Assembly: GCF_030553305.1 (NCBI RefSeq)
Contig: NZ_JARRAH010000001.1
Span: 310,001-374,000, forward strand
Direction of reading: 5' to 3'
Origin: Halomarina ordinaria
GTDB lineage: Archaea > Halobacteriota > Halobacteria > Halobacteriales > Haloarculaceae
Length of the DNA stretch: 64,000 nucleotides
In this document: piece after piece, positions 49,420 to 58,597 of the stretch
Position numbering within the stretch: position 1 is the first letter of the stretch
How the letters are laid out: every line of letters begins with the position of its first letter
Position numbers and translations under genes: made by a program
Notes under the pieces: model-generated
Told to the model about the DNA's origin: nothing
Seen by the model: the letters and a program-made list of their open reading frames with translations, nothing else
The model's database searches: none

Positions 49420-51546
49420 TCAGTCGTCCGCGAGACGGCTCCCCCCCGGCGGGAGGAACTCCGCGATGCGGTCGGGACTCGCCACCTTGCGGACGAAGGA
49501 GGTGTCCGCGAAGCGCTCGCGGAACTCCCGGTAGAGGAGCTTTGCGGCGTCGTTCTGGGCGTACCGTCCCGGTTCGACGCGGATGCTCGTCGCCGCCCGC
49601 GGTTCGACGGCGCTCGGCGGGCCGCCGACGACCTGCGTCTGCGGTTCGCAGGTGATTCCGACGCTCACGCCGACGGGGGTGTCCTCGAAGTAGGTCCGCT
49701 CGCCGCGAATCACGAACGACCCCTTCTCGACGTACTCGCCGGACTCGGGGGTCTTCGACACCTGGTCGGGACCGACCATGTAGACGTCCGCTGCGTAGAG
49801 GCCCTCCTTCCACACGGAGGAGTAGGAGACGGCGAACTGGGCGGCCTCCTCCAGGCTCCGCTCGGGGAGGTCTCTCTCGCGGGTCGGCTCGCTCGGCTCG
49901 CTGGCCTTCAACAGCGTGACCGGCGCGCCCGGCGACTGGGTGTGGAAGAAGCGGTCGCCGCGCTCCATGTACTTCTTGACGAGTTCCTCGTTCTGGTCGG
50001 CGTTGCGCCCCCCGAGGACGAGGAAGCCGTCGCTCGTCCGGAACCAGCGAAAGCGTTCGTACCACTGCTCGTCGCGCCGGACGGGAATCGACCGCCGGGA
50101 GAGCCAGTCGACCTCCTCGTCCTCCCCCTCGCCCTCGCCGTCGTCCTCCTCGGGCGCCTCCCACTGCTCGCGGCGGCGCTTCACCGCCGCGAGTTGCTCG
50201 CGGGTGTCCTCGACGGCCTCCAGCGCGCCCTGCTTCTTCTCCTCGACGCGCTTGGCCTCCTGGTAGAGGCGGTCCGCGTTCTTCTCGACGCCCGTGGTCG
50301 CGTCGACGGTGACGCTCGTCCCGTCCAGGTCGAGCGTGACGCGGGCGTTCGCGCCGTCGACGTTCTCGACGGCCTCCGCGGCCTCGATACCCTGCTCGCG
50401 TCCCTCCGCGAACCGCGCCTCGATGTCGTCCCAGGGGACGTCCTCGGCGCGGGCCGACTGGACGGCGTCGAGCACCTCCGCGACGAGGTCGTAACGGGCG
50501 TACAGCGTCTCCGCCTTCTCGCGCTCGGCGTCGGCCTGCTCGTCGAAGTCCTCGATGGCACCCTCCTGCTGGGCGATGATGCGCTCGTACTTCGCCACCT
50601 CCTCGTCGAAGTCGGGGCGCGCGCTCTCGACGCCGCCGCCGTCGCCCGTCTCCGCCTCAAAGTGGTAGAAGTAGTCGTCGAGGGCGGCGTTGAAGTTGGG
50701 GAACTGTTCCACGTGCTGGCCCTCCCGGTCCTCCATCGCGAGGGGCGTCGCGTCGACGCGCACCGGGTCGGCGTCCTCGTCGCCGTCGTCGGGGTCGGCG
50801 TAGTAGACGCGGGGGTCGAACGCCCCGGTCCGGAGCGTCGTCTCCAGTCGCTCCGCGGCGTCGAACAGGCGCTCGTAGTCCGCCTCGGTCGCGTCGGCGA
50901 TGTCCTTCGTCTTCTCGACGCCCGCTCTCGTGCACAGTTCCTCGGCCCAGAGGCCGCCGAAGTTGAGCTGGGTGGCGAGCGTCCGCACGACGTCGGTGTC
51001 GGAGTCCTCCATGCGTTCGACGAACCCCTCGAAGGGGACGTCGAAGGGGTCCAGCCGTGCGGAGGGGTACTCGTAGAGCGCGCCGGGGGCGACGGTGCGC
51101 GACTTCAGACGAATCGTCTCCAGACAGCCCATCACCTCCCTGTTCTCGTCGAGGACGGCGATGTTGCCGTCACCGAACAGTTCCGCGACGACGTAGGTGT
51201 CGCCGTCCTCGCGCTCGAAGTGGAAGGTGAGGATGCGGTCGAAGCCGAACTGTTCGACGCCGGCGAAGTCCGCCCCGGAGACGCGGTTCCTGAGCATCAT
51301 CGCGAAGTTCGGCGGGCGTCCCGGGGCGTCGGGGACGCGCTCGGGGGCCGAGAGGTGCGCGCGCTTCACGTCGTCGCTCACCTCGACGAGCAGTTCGAGG
51401 CGTCCCTCGTCGTAATCGCGCAACTTGAGCCGCAGGAGGTCCTCCCCGTAGAGGTAGGCCTTGTCGACCTTCGCGCCCTCGTACGCCCCCAACTCCGTGA
51501 CGAGGGCCGCGCAGTCGACGCTCGTGAGCTCTCGCTTTCGCTCCAT
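49420..51546 (-). CDS. rqcH: Ribosome quality control protein RqcH (NEMF/FbpA family)
   Basis: The 708-residue protein binds split large ribosomal subunits carrying blocked nascent chains and recruits tRNA for tailing. It starts 'MERKRELTSVDCAALVTEL' and has the NFACT-N domain ('NFAMMLRNRVSGADFAGVEQFGFDRI', in residues 80-110). A long acidic coiled coil (about 330-500) and the NFACT-R domain near 505-620 ('YERFRWFRTSDGFLVLGGRNADQN') follow, with 'HTQSPGAPVTLLK'. The usual family DR motif reads FDRI. An insertion of Glu/Asp/Gly near 488-500 is halophilic. The ATG at 51546 is chosen by family alignment. Confidence 0.95.
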   Translation of the reverse strand: MERKRELTSVDCAALVTELGAYEGAKVDKAYLYGEDLLRLKLRDYDEGRLELLVEVSDDVKRAHLSAPERVPDAPGRPPNFAMMLRNRVSGADFAGVEQFGFDRILTFHFEREDGDTYVVAELFGDGNIAVLDENREVMGCLETIRLKSRTVAPGALYEYPSARLDPFDVPFEGFVERMEDSDTDVVRTLATQLNFGGLWAEELCTRAGVEKTKDIADATEADYERLFDAAERLETTLRTGAFDPRVYYADPDDGDEDADPVRVDATPLAMEDREGQHVEQFPNFNAALDDYFYHFEAETGDGGGVESARPDFDEEVAKYERIIAQQEGAIEDFDEQADAEREKAETLYARYDLVAEVLDAVQSARAEDVPWDDIEARFAEGREQGIEAAEAVENVDGANARVTLDLDGTSVTVDATTGVEKNADRLYQEAKRVEEKKQGALEAVEDTREQLAAVKRRREQWEAPEEDDGEGEGEDEEVDWLSRRSIPVRRDEQWYERFRWFRTSDGFLVLGGRNADQNEELVKKYMERGDRFFHTQSPGAPVTLLKASEPSEPTRERDLPERSLEEAAQFAVSYSSVWKEGLYAADVYMVGPDQVSKTPESGEYVEKGSFVIRGERTYFEDTPVGVSVGITCEPQTQVVGGPPSAVEPRAATSIRVEPGRYAQNDAAKLLYREFRERFADTSFVRKVASPDRIAEFLPPGGSRLADD

Positions 51547-51693
51547 ACCCCTCCCTGCACGGGGGACGCGAAAAGGCGTGTCGTTCTCCGCGGTCGCACC
51601 CGTCGACGTGACGCTCTCGACGGTGTCAGCGTCTCGCGCGACGATATCCGGTCCGCAACTGTTATGAGTCCTCGCGGGGGAGAGTCGGACGTA

Positions 51694-51888
51694 ATGGCAA
51701 CTGGTACGGTCGCCTTCTTCAACGACACGGGCGGCTACGGTTTCATCGAGAGCGACGACGCGGACGAGGACGTGTTCTTCCACATGGAGGACGTCGGTGG
51801 CCCCGACCTGGAAGAGGGTCAGGAGGTCGAATTCGACATCGAACAGGCGGACAAGGGTCCGCGCGCGAAGAACCTGCAGCGCCTGTAA
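51694..51888 (+). CDS. cspA: Cold-shock domain protein
   Basis: The 64-residue protein is one OB-fold cold-shock domain with RNP1-like 'GGYGFIES' and RNP2-like 'DVFFHMED'. The N-terminus MATGTVAFFNDTGGYG replaces the usual W of bacterial Csp with F. It is acidic overall. It binds single-stranded nucleic acid and is expected to act as an RNA chaperone. It is divergent from rqcH and followed by a pyrimidine-rich run at 51915-51923. Confidence 0.95.
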   Translation: MATGTVAFFNDTGGYGFIESDDADEDVFFHMEDVGGPDLEEGQEVEFDIEQADKGPRAKNLQRL

Positions 51889-51912
51889 GGCGCCCGCAGC
51901 ACCGAACGAACG

Positions 51913-51925
51913 ACGCTTTCTTTCG
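51913..51925 (+). terminator. Possible T-rich terminator after cspA
   Basis: CGCTTTCTTTCGA lies 25 bases after the cspA stop codon and before the next gene. T-rich tracts of this kind fit archaeal termination. The assignment is from composition only. Confidence 0.3.
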
Positions 51926-51983
51926 AGACGACGCGAGCACGCGGCCGAAGGCCTTAGCGCCCCGCCCGCGAAGAACCGCGGGT

Positions 51984-52610
51984 ATGCCGACCGAACTCGT
52001 CCCCGACGTGTACGACCTCACGCTCCGGACCCGCGGCGCGGCGCGCTACCGCGCGTTCCTCGTCGACGGCGACACACCGACGCTGTTCGACTGTGGCTTT
52101 CCCGATACGACCGACGTCCTCAGAGAGGAGGTAGACGCCACCGGCGTGACGCCCGAACGTCTCGTCGTCACACACGCCGACGGCGACCACGTCGGCGGCC
52201 TCGAGGCCGTCGTCGAGGCGTACGGCGCGGAGACGTACCTCCCCGAGGGGGGTTCGTCCGACGTCGACGGCGTCGACCACCGCTACGGGGACGGCGACCG
52301 CATCGGCGAGTTCGTCGCCGTCGCCACGCCCGGCCACCGCGACGACCACCACGCCCTCGTCGACGAGGGGCGCTCGCTGGCCGTCCTCGGCGACGCGGTT
52401 AGCGGGTCGGACCAGCGCGGCATCCCGCCGGGGTACTTCGTCCTCCCGCCGGCCGTCTACTCGGAGGACCTCCACGAGGCGGAGGCGTCGCTCGAACGCC
52501 TGCTCGACTACGACTTCGACGCCGCGCTCCTGTATCACGGCTCGTCGGTGCTCGAGGACGCGAGCGAGAGACTCCGCGCGTTCGTCGAGTTCGTCGGCCG
52601 GCCTACCTGA
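51984..52610 (+). CDS. Metallo-beta-lactamase-fold hydrolase
   Basis: The 208-residue protein has the MBL core: 'TLFDCGFPDTTDVL', 'VVTHADGDHVGGLEAV', 'VATPGHRDDHHALV' and 'AVLGDAVSGS', ending in a helical segment. The metal motif reads H-x-D-x-D-H, with Asp in place of the second His, which may change metal binding. The substrate is unknown; glyoxalase II-like thioesters or lactones are possible. Its 3' end overlaps the convergent flavoprotein gene by eight bases. Confidence 0.85.
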   Translation: MPTELVPDVYDLTLRTRGAARYRAFLVDGDTPTLFDCGFPDTTDVLREEVDATGVTPERLVVTHADGDHVGGLEAVVEAYGAETYLPEGGSSDVDGVDHRYGDGDRIGEFVAVATPGHRDDHHALVDEGRSLAVLGDAVSGSDQRGIPPGYFVLPPAVYSEDLHEAEASLERLLDYDFDAALLYHGSSVLEDASERLRAFVEFVGRPT

Positions 52611-53622
52611 GGCGTTCGCCCACGTCGAGGCCGCAGGCGAGCGCCCGGCCGACGCGCCCCTCGCCCACGACCCAGTCCCCGGCGACGTACAGGCCGTGGC
52701 CCGCACAGCGCCGGTGGGCGTCGCCCTCGAGACCGCCCTCGGGGAGCGCGTAGCGCCACCCCTGGCGGTCGGTCCAGTCGGGGGTGGCGAGGCGTTCGTC
52801 ACCGAGGAGGGCGGTGACGACGTCGGCGACGTCCTCTTTGACGACCTCAGGGTCGTCGTCGTACCGCTCGCGCGACCACTCGGGGGCCATCTGCGCGACG
52901 AGCAGCGACTCGCCGGCCGGCACGTGGCCGGGCTTGCACTCCTCGCGCGAGAGCCACCCGAGGTCGTGTTCCTTGTCCGTGTTGACCAGCGCGTACCACG
53001 GCCGGTCGAGTTCGAAGTCGTAGTGCAGGAGGACGCTGTAGACGGTCCGGTAGTCGACGGCCTCGACCGCCTCGCGGAGTTCGTTCCGGAGGTCGTGGTC
53101 CCACGCCGTCGCGTCGAGCAACGCCGCCGTCTGCGGGGCCGGCGGCGTGAGGACGAGGCGGTCGAACGTCCCGAGGTCGGCGCCGTCGACGTCGGCCAGC
53201 GTCCACCCCTCCCCCTCGCGCTCGATTGCCCCCACACGGGTCTCCAGTTCGACGGTCGCGTCGGTGTGTGCGAACAGACGTTTCGCCAGCTGGGTGATGC
53301 CCGCCTCGTAGGTCCACTTGTGCTCGTCGCTCTCGCGGCCCTCCTCGATGGTCCCCGAGGCGTCGAACGTCCAGACGGGTTCCTCGACGTCGACGAGGCC
53401 GTCGGTCCCGAGCGTCGAGCCGACGAGGTCGGTCACACGGTCCTCGTTCGCCTTGACGTAGTTCGCCCCGTGGTCGTACCGGCAGCCGTGTTTCCGACGG
53501 GTCGCGGCCCGCCCGCCCACGCCCCGGGACTTCTCGAAGACGGTGACGGTGGCGTCCGCCTCGCGCAACGCGTAGGCGACACCGGCGCCCGCGGCACCCG
53601 CGCCGACGATGGCGATGTCCAT
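52603..53622 (-). CDS. Renalase-like NAD(P)/FAD-dependent oxidoreductase
   Basis: The 339-residue flavoprotein opens with 'MDIAIVGAGAAGAGVAYALREADATVTVFEKS' (Rossmann GxGxxG with Glu at the strand end), followed by 'GVGGRAATRR' and 'YDHGANYV'. It closes with 'GLYVAGDWVVGEGRVGRAL', the FAD-binding C-terminal motif. The pattern matches the renalase/amine-oxidase-like group that oxidises dihydro-nicotinamide isomers or amines. It converges with and overlaps the MBL gene and stands alone. Confidence 0.88.
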   Translation of the reverse strand: MDIAIVGAGAAGAGVAYALREADATVTVFEKSRGVGGRAATRRKHGCRYDHGANYVKANEDRVTDLVGSTLGTDGLVDVEEPVWTFDASGTIEEGRESDEHKWTYEAGITQLAKRLFAHTDATVELETRVGAIEREGEGWTLADVDGADLGTFDRLVLTPPAPQTAALLDATAWDHDLRNELREAVEAVDYRTVYSVLLHYDFELDRPWYALVNTDKEHDLGWLSREECKPGHVPAGESLLVAQMAPEWSRERYDDDPEVVKEDVADVVTALLGDERLATPDWTDRQGWRYALPEGGLEGDAHRRCAGHGLYVAGDWVVGEGRVGRALACGLDVGERLR

Positions 53623-53679
53623 ACCGTTACGAGGGACGCACCGAGCAAAAACCCCCGTCCGGCGGACGGCGTCGGCGAG

Positions 53680-54183
53680 TCACTCGGACTCGCGCTCCCG
53701 TTCGGCTTCGCGCTCGCGCTCGCGCTTCAGGCGACGCGCACGGTCGTCCTCGGCGTTCTCCAGCGTGTCGGTCGAGAGCAGGCGGTCGAGCTTCCGCTCG
53801 AACTGGGCGTCGGTGAGTTCGCCGGCCGCGTAGCGCCGCCGGAGCGTCTCGAGCGGCGTCTCGTCGTCCGGTACTGAGGCGTCCCGCGTCGACGCGTCGA
53901 CGTGGTCCTCGTCGGTGCGCTCGTCGCCGCGTCCCGTGCCGAACCAGTCGCCGACGCCTCCCCACCAGTCAGTGTCCTCCTCGTCCCACCACTCTGCTCG
54001 GTCCTCCTCGTCGCCGAACAGCATCGCGACGATGGGGATTACGACGACGTAGCCGACGATGAGCGCGGCGAGCCACCACTCCTGGCCCGTGAAGAGGCCG
54101 GCGAGCCACAGCCCCGTCACCAGCGTCGTGGCGACGCCCGTCGCGTTCTCGCGGAGGCGCGCCAGTGGCCCGTCGTCGTCCAT
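53680..54183 (-). CDS. SHOCT-domain membrane protein
   Basis: The 167-residue protein has two hydrophobic helices (about residues 15-33 and 36-54). An acidic, Trp-rich linker follows ('EEDRAEWWDEEDTDWWGGVG'). It ends with a SHOCT segment, 'PLETLRRRYAAGELTDAQFERKLDRLL', and a tail of alternating Arg and Glu. SHOCT domains are short oligomerisation or binding helices often found at the end of membrane proteins. No function is known. It is separated by 45 bases from the downstream MBL gene on the same strand. Confidence 0.88.
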   Translation of the reverse strand: MDDDGPLARLRENATGVATTLVTGLWLAGLFTGQEWWLAALIVGYVVVIPIVAMLFGDEEDRAEWWDEEDTDWWGGVGDWFGTGRGDERTDEDHVDASTRDASVPDDETPLETLRRRYAAGELTDAQFERKLDRLLSTDTLENAEDDRARRLKREREREAERERESE

Positions 54184-54228
54184 ACCTCGGGATACTCCGC
54201 CGCCGGGATAAAACCGTTCGCAGTGCCC

Positions 54229-54933
54229 TCACGCCAGCCCCGCGGCGAACGCCCGGAGACGCTCCCCGCCGCCCCGGACGAACGGGACGCCGTGCCCCAC
54301 GCAGACGACGTCGAAGGGGGCGGCGCGCGCGACGAGCGCGCGGACGCTCGCGCGCATCGCCGCGCGGTCGTAGGAGTCGCCCCAGAAGGGGAGTTCGAGG
54401 GCGCCGTCGGTCTCCCACAGCAGGTCGCCGACGAAGCCGACGCCCGCTTCGTGGACGTACGCCGTGTGTCCGGGGTTGTGTCCCGGCGTGTGGTGGGCCG
54501 TGAACCCGCCGATGCGGTCGCCGTCCTCGACGGGCGTGAGCGCCACGTCGCGCAGGTCGAACGCCTCGCGGGCGAGGCGGTGGAACGCCCCCTTGTGGTG
54601 GAACCACGGCGGGTCGGTATCGCCGCGGACCAGCGCGACGTCCGCCGCGCCGAGGTACACCTCGGCGTCGAAGCGCGGGCCGCCCAGCCGACGCGCGAGC
54701 GCCGTCAGCCCGCCGACGTGGTCGAGGTCGTAGTGCGTCAGGAGCACGCGGTCGACGTCCGCGGGGTCGTAGCCGGCGGCGGCGAGTTCCCCGCGCAGCG
54801 ACCGGCGGTTGGCCGGCATCCCGGTGTCGACGAGCGTCACCGTCCCCCCGTCGTCGACGACGTAGGCGTTGACGACGAACGGCTCGACCCAGCCCAGCTG
54901 GAGGCGGTGGACGTCCCCCCTGACTCGTTCCAT
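54229..54933 (-). CDS. Metallo-beta-lactamase-fold hydrolase
   Basis: The 234-residue protein has 'TVTLVDTGMPANRRSL', 'VLLTHYDLDHVGGLTAL', 'HHTPGHNPGHTAYV', 'GFVGDLLWE' and 'VCVGHGVPF', all MBL landmarks. As in the gene at 51984, the metal motif is H-x-D-x-D-H rather than H-x-H-x-D-H. The ATG at 54933 (MERVRGDVHRLQLG) is chosen because it aligns with the fold start; longer readings run over the elp3 gene. Substrate unknown. Confidence 0.87.
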   Translation of the reverse strand: MERVRGDVHRLQLGWVEPFVVNAYVVDDGGTVTLVDTGMPANRRSLRGELAAAGYDPADVDRVLLTHYDLDHVGGLTALARRLGGPRFDAEVYLGAADVALVRGDTDPPWFHHKGAFHRLAREAFDLRDVALTPVEDGDRIGGFTAHHTPGHNPGHTAYVHEAGVGFVGDLLWETDGALELPFWGDSYDRAAMRASVRALVARAAPFDVVCVGHGVPFVRGGGERLRAFAAGLA

Positions 54934-54995
54934 AGTCGAGAGAAGCGCCCCGGAGGGAAAAGGAAGTCCGCGACCGCCGTCGAGTAGGGTGACGG

Positions 54996-56648
54996 TCAGT
55001 CCAGGCGCGTGCTCACGTACGGGCCGTCCTGGACGTAGCCGAGCTTCTCGCGGTAGTACTGCCGGACGCCGATGCCGGAGATGACGGCGAGTTTCCCGTA
55101 GCCCGCGTCGGCGGCCCGCCGCTCGGCCTCCCGGAGCAGTCGTCGGCCGAACCCCTTGTGCTGGAACCCGTCGTCGGAGTCGAGACCGACGCCGACCTCG
55201 TTCCCGTAGACGTGGAGTTCGCGCACGAGCGCGGCGTCCGCGAGTTCCCGCCGGACCGGGTCGTTCGGGAACCGCAGGCGACAGAACCCGACGAGGAGGT
55301 CGTTGTCGGGGTCCTCGAAGGAGATGAACTGCTCGGTGCCGCCGCAGACCTCGTAGGTGAGGGTGTCGAGTTCGACCGACTCCGGTTCGGCGTCGTTCAT
55401 GCCGACCTCCCGACACCGGATGCAGTCGCACGTCCAGCCGTGCTCCTCCATGCGCTCGCGCGCCAGTTGCCGGAGGTTCGACTTCCACACCCCGGCGTCG
55501 ATGAAGTCCGCGGGGATGTCGCGCTGGACGCGCTGGAGGCGCGTGTACGTCGGTATCATCGACTTCACCTCCGCGACCAGCTCCGCGGCCTCCTCGTTCG
55601 TCAGCGGGTCGTACTCGCCGGTGTGCCACATGTCGTAGGTGCGCGTCCCGCGGACGACGAGCGTCGGGTATATCTTCAGGTAGTCGGGCCGCCAGTCGGT
55701 GTTCTCGAACAGCTCGCGGAAGTCCTCCAGACACATGTCGAGGGACATGCCGGGCTGGCCGGGCATCATGTGGAAGCCGACCTTGAACCCCGCGTCGCGC
55801 AGGCGGCGGTTGGCGTCGATGGACGCCTGGATGCCGTGGCCGCGGTGCATCTCGCGGTTGATGCGCTCGTAGGTGGTCTGGACGCCGAGTTCGACCTTCG
55901 TCCCGCCGAGGTCGAGCATCCGGTGTATCTGCTCGGGGTCGCACCAGTCGGGCTTCGTCTCGAAGGTCGTCCCGATGTTGCGCACGTCCGCCGTCTCGTT
56001 CTCGGCGACGACGTCCTCCAGGTAGCGGAAGTCGACGTCCTCGGGGGCCTGTGCGAAGCTCTCGCCCTCGGCGGGTTCGGGCTCCTTCGTCACGTCGTAG
56101 TCGTTCATCGCCTCCAGCGCGCGCTTGACGAACCACTCCTGGTAGTCGTGGCTCCGCGCCGTCATCGTCCCGCCCATCAGGATGAGTTCGACCTTGTCGA
56201 CGGGGTGGCCGATCTCCCGGAGCTGTTCGAGGCGCAGCGTCACCTGCCCGTAGGGGTCGTAGTCGTTCTGGACGCCGCGGGCGGCGGCGGGTTCGTGGCC
56301 CGTGTAGCTCTGCGACGAGGTGAACTCGCTGGCCGGCCCGCCGGGGCAGTAGAGACACTTCCCGTGGGGGCACATGTGCGGACTGGTCATGATGGCCACC
56401 GGCGAGACGCCCGAGGCGGTCCGGACCGGTTTGCGCCGGAGGACGGGTTCGAGTTCGTCTCTGTGTTCCTCGCCCGCGAAGTCGAGGAGCTCGGAGTTCT
56501 TCGGCACCTTCGGTGCGGAGTGCTCCGAACACGCCTCCAGTTTCGCCCGTTCGAGCCCCTCGCGGTCGACCTCGCCGTCGAGGATACGCCGGACGAGCGC
56601 CTCACAGGTGCGCTCGAACGCGTCCGTCTCGGTCGGCTGGGTGCTCAT
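54996..56648 (-). CDS. elp3: tRNA uridine(34) modification radical SAM/acetyltransferase Elp3
   Basis: The 550-residue enzyme adds the carboxymethyl group at C5 of wobble uridine using acetyl-CoA and radical SAM chemistry. It has the Elp3 cysteine motif 'CPHGKCLYCPGGP' (C-x4-C-x2-C) near residues 92-104, 'KPDWCDPEQIHRMLDLGGTKVELGVQTTYE' and a second Cys motif 'CDCIRCREVG'. A C-terminal GNAT domain ends 'GIGVRQYYREKLGY'. Archaea encode this subunit without other Elongator proteins, as here. It stands alone upstream of the MBL gene. Confidence 0.96.
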   Translation of the reverse strand: MSTQPTETDAFERTCEALVRRILDGEVDREGLERAKLEACSEHSAPKVPKNSELLDFAGEEHRDELEPVLRRKPVRTASGVSPVAIMTSPHMCPHGKCLYCPGGPASEFTSSQSYTGHEPAAARGVQNDYDPYGQVTLRLEQLREIGHPVDKVELILMGGTMTARSHDYQEWFVKRALEAMNDYDVTKEPEPAEGESFAQAPEDVDFRYLEDVVAENETADVRNIGTTFETKPDWCDPEQIHRMLDLGGTKVELGVQTTYERINREMHRGHGIQASIDANRRLRDAGFKVGFHMMPGQPGMSLDMCLEDFRELFENTDWRPDYLKIYPTLVVRGTRTYDMWHTGEYDPLTNEEAAELVAEVKSMIPTYTRLQRVQRDIPADFIDAGVWKSNLRQLARERMEEHGWTCDCIRCREVGMNDAEPESVELDTLTYEVCGGTEQFISFEDPDNDLLVGFCRLRFPNDPVRRELADAALVRELHVYGNEVGVGLDSDDGFQHKGFGRRLLREAERRAADAGYGKLAVISGIGVRQYYREKLGYVQDGPYVSTRLD

Positions 56649-56704
56649 TCGTTGCCGATGGGAGGGCGGCGACCGACAAGAGTCTGCGGTTTCGCCGCGT
56701 GTGA

Positions 56705-58480
56705 CTACGAGACGGTCATCCGGTTGCGGGTCACGTGGAGGTAACGTATCGCGTCCTCTTCGTCGTCCGTCGGCAGGCTATCGGTCTCGGTCAGTGCGCG
56801 GTCGTAGTGGACCGCCCCACCCTGTTCGATGGTGGTCTGGCCCGCCACGATACCCCCGTACACCTCCGCGTGGCGCAGCGCGACGCTCGATTCGCCGACC
56901 GGCCCCGCGGGTGCGTACACCACACCCGTGAAGCGAGGGACCCCGCCCTGCGAGCCGTCGAAGCGCACGTTGGTCCGGGAGGTCCCGTAGAGCCAGAACC
57001 CGGACGCCCGGTCGCCCTCGACGGTCACCTGCGGCCCCGCCCCGCCCTCTCTCTCGACCAGGACGTGCGCCGGCGCGTTCGGGTCGGTCCAGTTCCAGCC
57101 GTCGGTCGGCGTCCCGTCGGTGGCGTGGGCGCTCCCCGTGTACACGCGCGCGCTCCCCGGCCCCTCGACGGCTATCTCGGCGTCCCCCGAGAGGTGAACC
57201 GAGTCCCGGACGGCGAGCGTGACGTCGCCGTCGGTCGTATCGAGCGTCAGGCGGTCGCCGCTCGACAGCGTGAGGTCGGTGAGCGCGTACCGACCCGCGT
57301 CGAGCGTCGCCGACCCGTCGACGAGTCGCTCGCCGTCGATGGCGTCGGTGTCGCCGTTGTCGTTGTACCCCGCGTGGTAGGCGCGGTCGACCGCCGACTC
57401 GACCTGCCCGTCGATGCTCTCGACGGTCTCGACGCCGTCTATCCGCTCGCCGCCGTCGTACCCGCCGTCGTGTTTGAGGTCGGAGTCGTCCGTCCAGTAC
57501 ACGTCGCCGTCGACGCCAGCCGCGTTGCTCCTGATTTCGAGGTCGCCGCCCGAGCGGACGTCCCCGCGGACGTGGGCGTTTCCGCGGACGTCCGCGTCGC
57601 CGGCCACGCGGACGTCCCCGCCGTTCCGTTTGCTGTCGTCGTACGCCCCGACACGGGAGTCGTAGGCGTCCGTCTTGGCGCCGTTGCCGGCGATGACGAA
57701 GTCGCCGTTGCGGGCCGTCGAACGGACCGCGTCCCCGACCGGCGGGCGCGTCTCGGGCGCCACGAGCGTCACGGTCGCGGTTCGCGCGTCGTCGTCGACG
57801 CTCGTCTGTCCCTCCGTCCGCTCGTCGAAGTAGCGGTCCCAGCCGCGGTAGTAGTCGCTCCGGACGGTCACCTCGACGGTCGCGCCGTCGAGGGGGTTCG
57901 CCCCGGCGAGCGAGACGCGTTCGGTCGCCTCCCGGCGGACGGTCAGCGTCCCGTCCCCGTCGTCGTCCCCCTCGACGGTGAGTATCGGGAGCGTGAGGGT
58001 GTCGTCCCGGTAGTGGAACTCGGGGGAGGACACCAATGTCGTCCCGCCGTCCTGGGCCCGCCAGACCCCCCCACCCTGGTAGGCGACGACGGTGTCGCCC
58101 TCGCTGTAGGTCACCGCGCCGAGCGTCTCGTTGACCACCTGCCGCTCCCCGTCCTCGTCGGTCACCGTCACGCGTAGCCACCCCGCGTCCTCCGCGACGG
58201 CCACGTCGCCGTCGGCCCCTCCGAGCCCGGTGTCGACACGCGCGACGTCGTCGTCGCCGAGTGCGACGCCGCTCGCACGCGCGTCGAACTGCGAGAACGC
58301 GTTCTCCGCCTGGCCGAGCGACGCGCGCTCCTCGACTTCCGTGAGCGCCCCCGCACCCAGGAACAGCACCGACGCGATGCCGAGCATCGAGAGACCCACC
58401 ACCAGGACGAACCCCACGACCGCCGACTGCCCGCGCGCTTCCCCGTCCGTCACCCGCCCTCGGTTCGCTCGCATCACCAT
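56705..58480 (-). CDS. Pilin-like secreted/surface protein (DUF7289-like)
   Basis: The 591-residue protein starts with a short basic, glycine-containing leader and 'RGQSAVVGFVLVVGLSMLGIASVLFLGAGAL', a class III signal-like helix as in archaeal type IV pilins. The exported body is beta-rich and Asp-rich. Around residues 290-330 there is a ladder of short repeats, 'GDVRVAGDADVRGNAHVRGD', like polymer-forming (bactofilin-type) beta-helix turns. It resembles the DUF7289 proteins of haloarchaea. Start is ATG at 58480 or, two codons later, 58474. Probably cell-surface; function unknown. Confidence 0.75.
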   Translation of the reverse strand: MVMRANRGRVTDGEARGQSAVVGFVLVVGLSMLGIASVLFLGAGALTEVEERASLGQAENAFSQFDARASGVALGDDDVARVDTGLGGADGDVAVAEDAGWLRVTVTDEDGERQVVNETLGAVTYSEGDTVVAYQGGGVWRAQDGGTTLVSSPEFHYRDDTLTLPILTVEGDDDGDGTLTVRREATERVSLAGANPLDGATVEVTVRSDYYRGWDRYFDERTEGQTSVDDDARTATVTLVAPETRPPVGDAVRSTARNGDFVIAGNGAKTDAYDSRVGAYDDSKRNGGDVRVAGDADVRGNAHVRGDVRSGGDLEIRSNAAGVDGDVYWTDDSDLKHDGGYDGGERIDGVETVESIDGQVESAVDRAYHAGYNDNGDTDAIDGERLVDGSATLDAGRYALTDLTLSSGDRLTLDTTDGDVTLAVRDSVHLSGDAEIAVEGPGSARVYTGSAHATDGTPTDGWNWTDPNAPAHVLVEREGGAGPQVTVEGDRASGFWLYGTSRTNVRFDGSQGGVPRFTGVVYAPAGPVGESSVALRHAEVYGGIVAGQTTIEQGGAVHYDRALTETDSLPTDDEEDAIRYLHVTRNRMTVS

Positions 58481-58597
58481 CCGCTCGGGACACCGGACGG
58501 TTAGCTACCCGTCGGATAACGTGAGTGTAACGAACAGTTGAACGTGGGAGAAGGCGGTTAACGGGCGATTACCGCGTGTACGGGGGTGACCGAACGG

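Noticed and set aside
49942-51888. Long plus-strand frame ending in the cold-shock domain
   Set aside because: Only the last 64 codons (from the ATG at 51694) are cold-shock-like; the remainder is antisense to rqcH.
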